Shown: piece after piece, positions 60,411-64,000 of the stretch
Numbering within the stretch: the first letter of the stretch is position 1
Layout: the number at the start of each line of letters is the position of its first letter
Made by a program: the position numbers and the translations under genes
Notes under the pieces: model-generated
The model's input: the letters and a program-made list of their open reading frames with translations, nothing else
The model's database searches: none
Told to the model about the DNA's origin: nothing
DNA from: Catellatospora sichuanensis
GTDB lineage: Bacteria; Actinomycetota; Actinomycetes; Mycobacteriales; Micromonosporaceae
DNA length: 64,000 bases
Assembly (NCBI RefSeq): GCF_007483665.1
Contig: NZ_VIQO01000025.1
Span: 124,001 to 188,000 of the forward strand
Direction of reading: 5' to 3'

Positions 60411-60908
60411 ATGTCCCGCTTCGTACCCCGGGCCCTCACCGTGGTCGTCGCCGGCGTCATCGCGTCCGTGCTGGCGTTCGCCAGTCCCGCGCATGCCGCT
60501 ACGTTCCTCACCCACTCGCAGGCGGCCTCGCAGCTGAGCGCAGCCGGCATCACCTGGTCCTCGAGCGGCAACTGCAGCAACCGCAACAACGCCAGCTGCA
60601 CCTCGTTCACCGACGTCCGCCAGGTCACCATCAACGGCATCAAGACGCTCAAGAGCGCCAGCGGCTGCGCCATCAACATCACCGCAGGCACCGAGACCGG
60701 CCACTCCTCCGGCACCTACAGCCACTGGAACGGCTACAAGCTCGACATCAGCAAGTACGCGTGCATCGGCAACTACATCAAGGCCCACTTCACCTACGTC
60801 GGCTACATCTCCGGCTGGGGCTACCAGTACCGCTCCGGTGCCGGCAACCTCTACACCGACGAGGGCAACCACTGGGACATCCTGTTCTACAACTGCGGCG
60901 GCTGCTGA
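60411..60908 (+). CDS. Small secreted protein, M15-like zinc peptidase fold candidate
   Basis: 165 residues. Signal peptide ending ASPAHAAT. The mature protein starts FLTHSQAASQLSAAGITWSSSGNCSNRNNASCTSF and contains TAGTETGHSSGTYSHWNGYKLDISKY and LYTDEGNHWDILFYNC. The spacing SH-x6-D (SHWNGYKLDI) and a later NHWDI resemble the zinc ligands of M15 D,D-peptidases. Four or more cysteines suggest disulfides. ATG 60411 with CAGGAGAATCC upstream. Function (cell-wall amidase, peptidase or toxin) is not shown; it is followed by a bidirectional terminator. Confidence 0.7.
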   Translation: MSRFVPRALTVVVAGVIASVLAFASPAHAATFLTHSQAASQLSAAGITWSSSGNCSNRNNASCTSFTDVRQVTINGIKTLKSASGCAINITAGTETGHSSGTYSHWNGYKLDISKYACIGNYIKAHFTYVGYISGWGYQYRSGAGNLYTDEGNHWDILFYNCGGC

Positions 60909-60918
60909 CCAACGCTGC

Positions 60919-60953
60919 CGGACCCGTGCCGCCCCTCCCGCGGCACGGGTCCG
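60919..60953. terminator. Bidirectional terminator hairpin
   Basis: A 14-bp stem (CCGGACCCGTGCCG-type arms; 60919-60932 and 60940-60953) with a 7-nt loop between the convergent genes ending at 60908 and 60967. Confidence 0.8.
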
Positions 60954-60966
60954 ACCCGCCGGGACC

Positions 60967-62055
60967 TCAGCGGACGTCGGCGACCGGCCCGTCGGGCACC
61001 AGGAAGATCTCCTTGTTCTCGGCGACGAAGAGCAGGTCGTGGGTGCCCGGCACGTAGCTGCCGCCCTCCACCGAGGCGTTGCCCGCCGCCGATGCGAACG
61101 TGTCGGTGTGCACCGGCTTGCCGCTCATCGCCTTGCGCAGGAAAGCGTCCCCGGTCAGCGCCGGATCGGCCGCGAACACCCAGTACCGGGAGTGGCCGGC
61201 CAGGGTCAGCCGGGTCCGGTCGTCGGAGACGGTGCTGACCGAGATCTTGTTCACCGCGTGGTCGAACTTCGTCACCGGCAGCAGGGCGACCGGCGCGTTG
61301 CGCTCGGCGGGCAGCACCGCCCGGTACACCGGGGAGTTGGTGGTCTTGGCGAAGATGTAGAGCTCGCCGTCCAGCCAGAGCATCGCCTCGGCGTTGCGGG
61401 TCCTGCACCCCGGGGCCGGGTCGGGAAAAGCCAGGGGATACTTCGCGGTCACCACGAACGGGTCGTCGGTGTCCGGCTCGGGCTCCAGAGTGCGGTAGAG
61501 ATACTGCTTGCTCACGCAGTCGTTCGCCCCGATGTCGCCGATCCACAGGTTGTCGTCGTCGTCGATGACGACGTCCTCCCAGTCGGTATTGGCCCCGTCG
61601 AAGACCTGCGCGAACGGGAAGTTCTCCCCGCGGCGTACGGGATGGGACTGCGCGTCCTCGCCGAGCCGGATGGTCCACAGCGCGGCCCGCGGCCGCTGCG
61701 TGGTGGCGCCGCCCCCGTCGCGCAGCCAGTAGAAGACCCCGGGATGCCGGCGGCTGGCCACCAGACCCGAGGCCTCGCTGGCGGGCAGGTCGGCGGTGTG
61801 GATGGCGATCGGCTGCCCGGCCTTGGCGGCGGCGCCGGGCACCAGGCGCGACGGACTCTCCGCGAACGGTGCGGCGGGCTCGGCGGTCTGTGCGGCCGGC
61901 GACACGGCGGTCTCCCCCGACGCGGCCGGATCCGGCGCGCCGGCAGCGGCCGGATCCGGCTTGCCGGGCCACGGCCGACTGTCCGGGTCGGGGGCCGACA
62001 ACAGCGCCACAGCCGTCGCCAGCACCGCCGCCGCAAGGAGCACGAATCGCTTCAT
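60967..62055 (-). CDS. Secreted beta-propeller-like protein, unknown function
   Basis: 362 residues. N-terminal signal or anchor (KRFVLLAAAVLATAVALLSA), a Pro/Ala linker of 60 residues, then strands such as ASGLVASRRHPGVFYWLRDGGG, DWEDVVIDDDDNLWIGDIGAND, RNAEAMLWLDGELYIFAKT, TLAGHSRYWVFAADP, VEGGSYVPGTHDLLFVAENKEIFLVPD. The alternation of acidic turns and hydrophobic strands is that of a propeller enzyme or lectin. ATG 62055. No family is certain. Confidence 0.7.
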   Translation of the reverse strand: MKRFVLLAAAVLATAVALLSAPDPDSRPWPGKPDPAAAGAPDPAASGETAVSPAAQTAEPAAPFAESPSRLVPGAAAKAGQPIAIHTADLPASEASGLVASRRHPGVFYWLRDGGGATTQRPRAALWTIRLGEDAQSHPVRRGENFPFAQVFDGANTDWEDVVIDDDDNLWIGDIGANDCVSKQYLYRTLEPEPDTDDPFVVTAKYPLAFPDPAPGCRTRNAEAMLWLDGELYIFAKTTNSPVYRAVLPAERNAPVALLPVTKFDHAVNKISVSTVSDDRTRLTLAGHSRYWVFAADPALTGDAFLRKAMSGKPVHTDTFASAAGNASVEGGSYVPGTHDLLFVAENKEIFLVPDGPVADVR

Positions 62056-62118
62056 ACCCTCTAAACGGGGCAAACCACCCAGACGCAACCGGCAGGCGCG
62101 GCACGGCGTCTACCCAAC

Positions 62119-62817
62119 ATGACGATCCCTCGCTCGCACGGCCGCCTGCTCGCGGCGATCCTGCTCGCCACCGCGCTCGCCGGATGCGCGGGCCAGCGCG
62201 ACCAGGCAGGCGCCGCACCGGGCGGCCCCGGGACACCGCCCGCCTCCGGCGCCGCTGACGGCAGCCCCGCAGTCGAGACACCGCGCTCACGGCTGCCGCA
62301 CGACACCTCGGGCACACCCACCGCGGGCTGCCGCGAGGGCCGCCCCATGCCCAGCTCGTACCAGACCCAGGGCATGGACGTGTACCCGGCCAACGGCCCG
62401 CTGCTCGACGCCCTCGACCGCATCTCGGCGGCCGGGAACAGCCGATTTCAGAAGTCCTTCGCCGGGGTGCAGATCGTGGAGGACCGCGGTGAGGGAGCCG
62501 TCCACCGGGTGCCCGACGCCGCGTTCGACACCTTCATCATGAAAGAGGCCGGCGCCGACATCTGCCTCTACCTGCGCGACGCCCGCTTCAGCGCGGCCAC
62601 GCTGACCGCCTTCGGCGATCGCATCTCCGCCGACTTCGCCTACTGGCGCAAACGGGGCATCAACGTCAACTCCGTCGGCGGCAAGGGCCAGGGATCGGGG
62701 ATCACCGTCGGCGTGGCCGCCGAGGACATCGACGAAGCCCGGGTCGAGCTGCCGAAACGGTACGGCACCCGGATCCCGATCACGATCGAGGAGCAGGGTC
62801 CGATCAGAGCGTTATGA
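62119..62817 (+). CDS. Lipoprotein, unknown function
   Basis: 232 residues. Signal AAILLATALAGC with lipobox LAGC. After a Gly/Pro/Ala linker, the folded part has MDVYPANGPLLDALDRISA, FAGVQIVEDRGEGAVHRV, DICLYLRDARFSAATLTAFGDRI and GSGITVGVAAEDIDEARVEL. No family recognised. ATG 62119 is 63 bp from the divergent propeller gene's start. Confidence 0.72.
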   Translation: MTIPRSHGRLLAAILLATALAGCAGQRDQAGAAPGGPGTPPASGAADGSPAVETPRSRLPHDTSGTPTAGCREGRPMPSSYQTQGMDVYPANGPLLDALDRISAAGNSRFQKSFAGVQIVEDRGEGAVHRVPDAAFDTFIMKEAGADICLYLRDARFSAATLTAFGDRISADFAYWRKRGINVNSVGGKGQGSGITVGVAAEDIDEARVELPKRYGTRIPITIEEQGPIRAL

Positions 62818-62881
62818 AGCGGTGGCAGGCGTCACCGGCCCTGCACGGGCGGCCCGGCCGAGCAGGCGGCACACTTCGGGG

Positions 62882-63541
62882 GTGACCGACACCGCTGTTG
62901 ACTTCGTCCGCTCGTACGCCGCGCTCGCCCCGGTGCCCTTCCTGCCGGAGCTCAAGCTGCACCAGGCCGACGAGCCGATCGGCCTGTGGGAGCTGACCGA
63001 GGGCGAGTACCGCAGCGAGCAGCCGCCGCCGTTCTGGGCCTTCGCCTGGGCCGGCGGGCAGGCGCTGGCCCGTCACCTGTTCGACCACCCGGAGACGGTG
63101 GCGGGCAAGCGGGTGCTGGACATGGCCGCGGGCTCCGGGCTGGTCGCGGTCGCCGCGGCGTTGACCGGGGCGGCGTCGGTGCGCGCGGTGGACATCGACC
63201 CGCTGTCGGCCGCCGCGATCGGGCTCAACGCCGCGGCCAACGGCGCGCAGGTGTCCGTGGACCAGGCCGACATCCTGGGCGGCGACGCCGCCGATGCCGA
63301 GATCGTGCTGGCCGGGGACGTGTTCTACAGCCAGGCGATGGCCGACCGGATGCTCGGTTTCCTGCGCCGGGCGGCCAAGAACGGCGCGCGGGTGCTGGTC
63401 GGCGACCCGGACCGGGCGTTCCTGCCCAAGCCGCTGTTCCGCGAGGTGGCCGCCTATGACGTGCCGGTGCCGTTCGCACTGGAGAGCGTGACGGTCAAGC
63501 ACACCCGGGTATGGGAGCTGCGCGGGCCGGCGAAGGCCTGA
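62882..63541 (+). CDS. Class I SAM-dependent methyltransferase (ETFB-KMT/Nnt1-like)
   Basis: 219 residues. SAM-binding GKRVLDMAAGSGLVAVAAALTGAASVRAVDIDPLSAAAIGLNA and the acidic motif EIVLAGDVFYSQAMADRML are complete. The N-terminal part (PFLPELKLHQADEPIGLWEL, PPPFWAFAWAGGQALAR) matches the family of small methyltransferases that act on lysines of electron-transfer flavoprotein or on nicotinamide. GTG 62882 with a weak ribosome site. Substrate unknown. Confidence 0.87.
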   Translation: MTDTAVDFVRSYAALAPVPFLPELKLHQADEPIGLWELTEGEYRSEQPPPFWAFAWAGGQALARHLFDHPETVAGKRVLDMAAGSGLVAVAAALTGAASVRAVDIDPLSAAAIGLNAAANGAQVSVDQADILGGDAADAEIVLAGDVFYSQAMADRMLGFLRRAAKNGARVLVGDPDRAFLPKPLFREVAAYDVPVPFALESVTVKHTRVWELRGPAKA

Positions 63542-63542
63542 C

Positions 63543-64000
63543 TCACCGCTGCGGCACGCCGAGGCCGCTGAGGATCAGCAGCCACACGCCCTCGTACGCG
63601 GCCTTGATGTCGGGGTCGTTCCACTCGGCGATGTGCGCGGGATTGTGGAAGCGGCTGGTGGCGTCGAACACGGCCCGGCCCATCCGGAACGGATCGCCGA
63701 CCGTGAAGTCGCCGCGGCCCACCCCGTCGGCGATGATCTCGCCGAGCTGCGCCGCCAGCGCGTTGACGTGCGCCTGGACCACCTCGTCGGCCTCCAGCGC
63801 CAGGTGGTAGTACGTGGTGAACAGCTCCGGCTCGTCGCGCGCCCGGCTCTGCTTGGCGTCGCACAGGGCGTCCAGCCACCGGCGCAGCCGCGGCTGGGCG
63901 GGGCCGCGCTCGGCGGCGATCACGGCCAGCGGCTCGGACAGCCGCGCGAGCCAGCGCTCGGCGACCGCGTTGCGCAGCGCGGCCTTGCTGGGGAAATGCC
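63543..64000 (-). CDS. TetR-family regulator, cut by the right edge
   Basis: About 152 residues are visible, open to the window end. The end of the DNA-binding part reads HFPSKAALRNAVAERWL (the YxHFxxKxxL pattern of TetR). The C-terminal ligand domain includes ELFTTYYHLALEADEVVQAHVNAL and DFTVGDPFRMGRAVFDATSRFHNPAH. The start is beyond the window. Its end is 2 bp from the methyltransferase stop, convergent. Confidence 0.87.
   Translation of the reverse strand, partial: HFPSKAALRNAVAERWLARLSEPLAVIAAERGPAQPRLRRWLDALCDAKQSRARDEPELFTTYYHLALEADEVVQAHVNALAAQLGEIIADGVGRGDFTVGDPFRMGRAVFDATSRFHNPAHIAEWNDPDIKAAYEGVWLLILSGLGVPQR

Overview
The window is high-GC DNA with strong G/C third-codon bias, densely packed genes on both strands, frequent GTG/TTG starts and actinobacterial hallmark families (LysX, SARP regulator with NB-ARC and TPR domains, CGNR regulator, Ser/Thr kinase, class A PBP). 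Together with short dispersed intergenic repeats of the AAGGAAGGGCACC type, this suggests a chromosomal segment of a soil actinomycete, most likely Micromonosporaceae (Catellatospora/Actinoplanes-like). The genus is an inference. No rRNA, tRNA, CRISPR array, transposase or prophage was recognised.

Layout. 1-6.1 kb: lysX (cut by the left edge), a divergent membrane protein, a membrane-anchored NUDIX and a soluble NUDIX protein, a sliding-clamp (DnaN) paralogue divergent from a MazG-like pyrophosphohydrolase. 6.2-11 kb: PhoX phosphatase, an AAA ATPase, and an ABC exporter pair divergent from its TetR regulator across a direct-repeat operator. 11.1-15.1 kb: a 1328-residue DUF4011-helicase-nuclease fusion of the kind found among anti-phage genes. 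15-22.7 kb: NUDIX, orphan Imm51 immunity protein, S66 LD-carboxypeptidase, MscS channel, lipoprotein, PfkB kinase, and a CGNR regulator divergent from a VOC protein across a perfect palindrome. 22.9-32.7 kb: SARP regulator, thiolase, glutathione peroxidase, BrkB-like membrane protein, a very long disordered membrane protein, CoA-transferase. 32.8-40.8 kb: Ser/Thr kinase with an external domain, SMP-30 lactonase, class A PBP, asparaginase. 40.9-47.4 kb: secreted EEP-family enzyme, NUDIX, metallopeptidase-like protein, secreted alpha-amylase with two identical CBM25 modules, peptidase E-like protein. 47.5-53.8 kb: small membrane proteins, acyl-CoA dehydrogenase, nucleotidyltransferase, secreted M28 peptidase. 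54-56.7 kb: a translationally coupled ornithine-decarboxylase/homospermidine-synthase operon. 56.8-64 kb: lipoproteins, DMT exporter with divergent LysR, small secreted M15-like protein, methyltransferase and a TetR gene cut by the right edge.

The gene content is mostly conserved housekeeping, envelope and secreted-degradation functions. The most unusual structure is non-coding: six copies of a roughly 53-bp element in which two AAGGTGCCCTT motifs (either direct or inverted) are always exactly 31 bp apart around a conserved 20-bp core, four of them abutting stop codons. A second family has two copies with arms always 40 bp apart. Other points of interest are the helicase-nuclease fusion, the DnaN paralogue, the homospermidine operon, the perfect CBM25 duplication and several clear operators.
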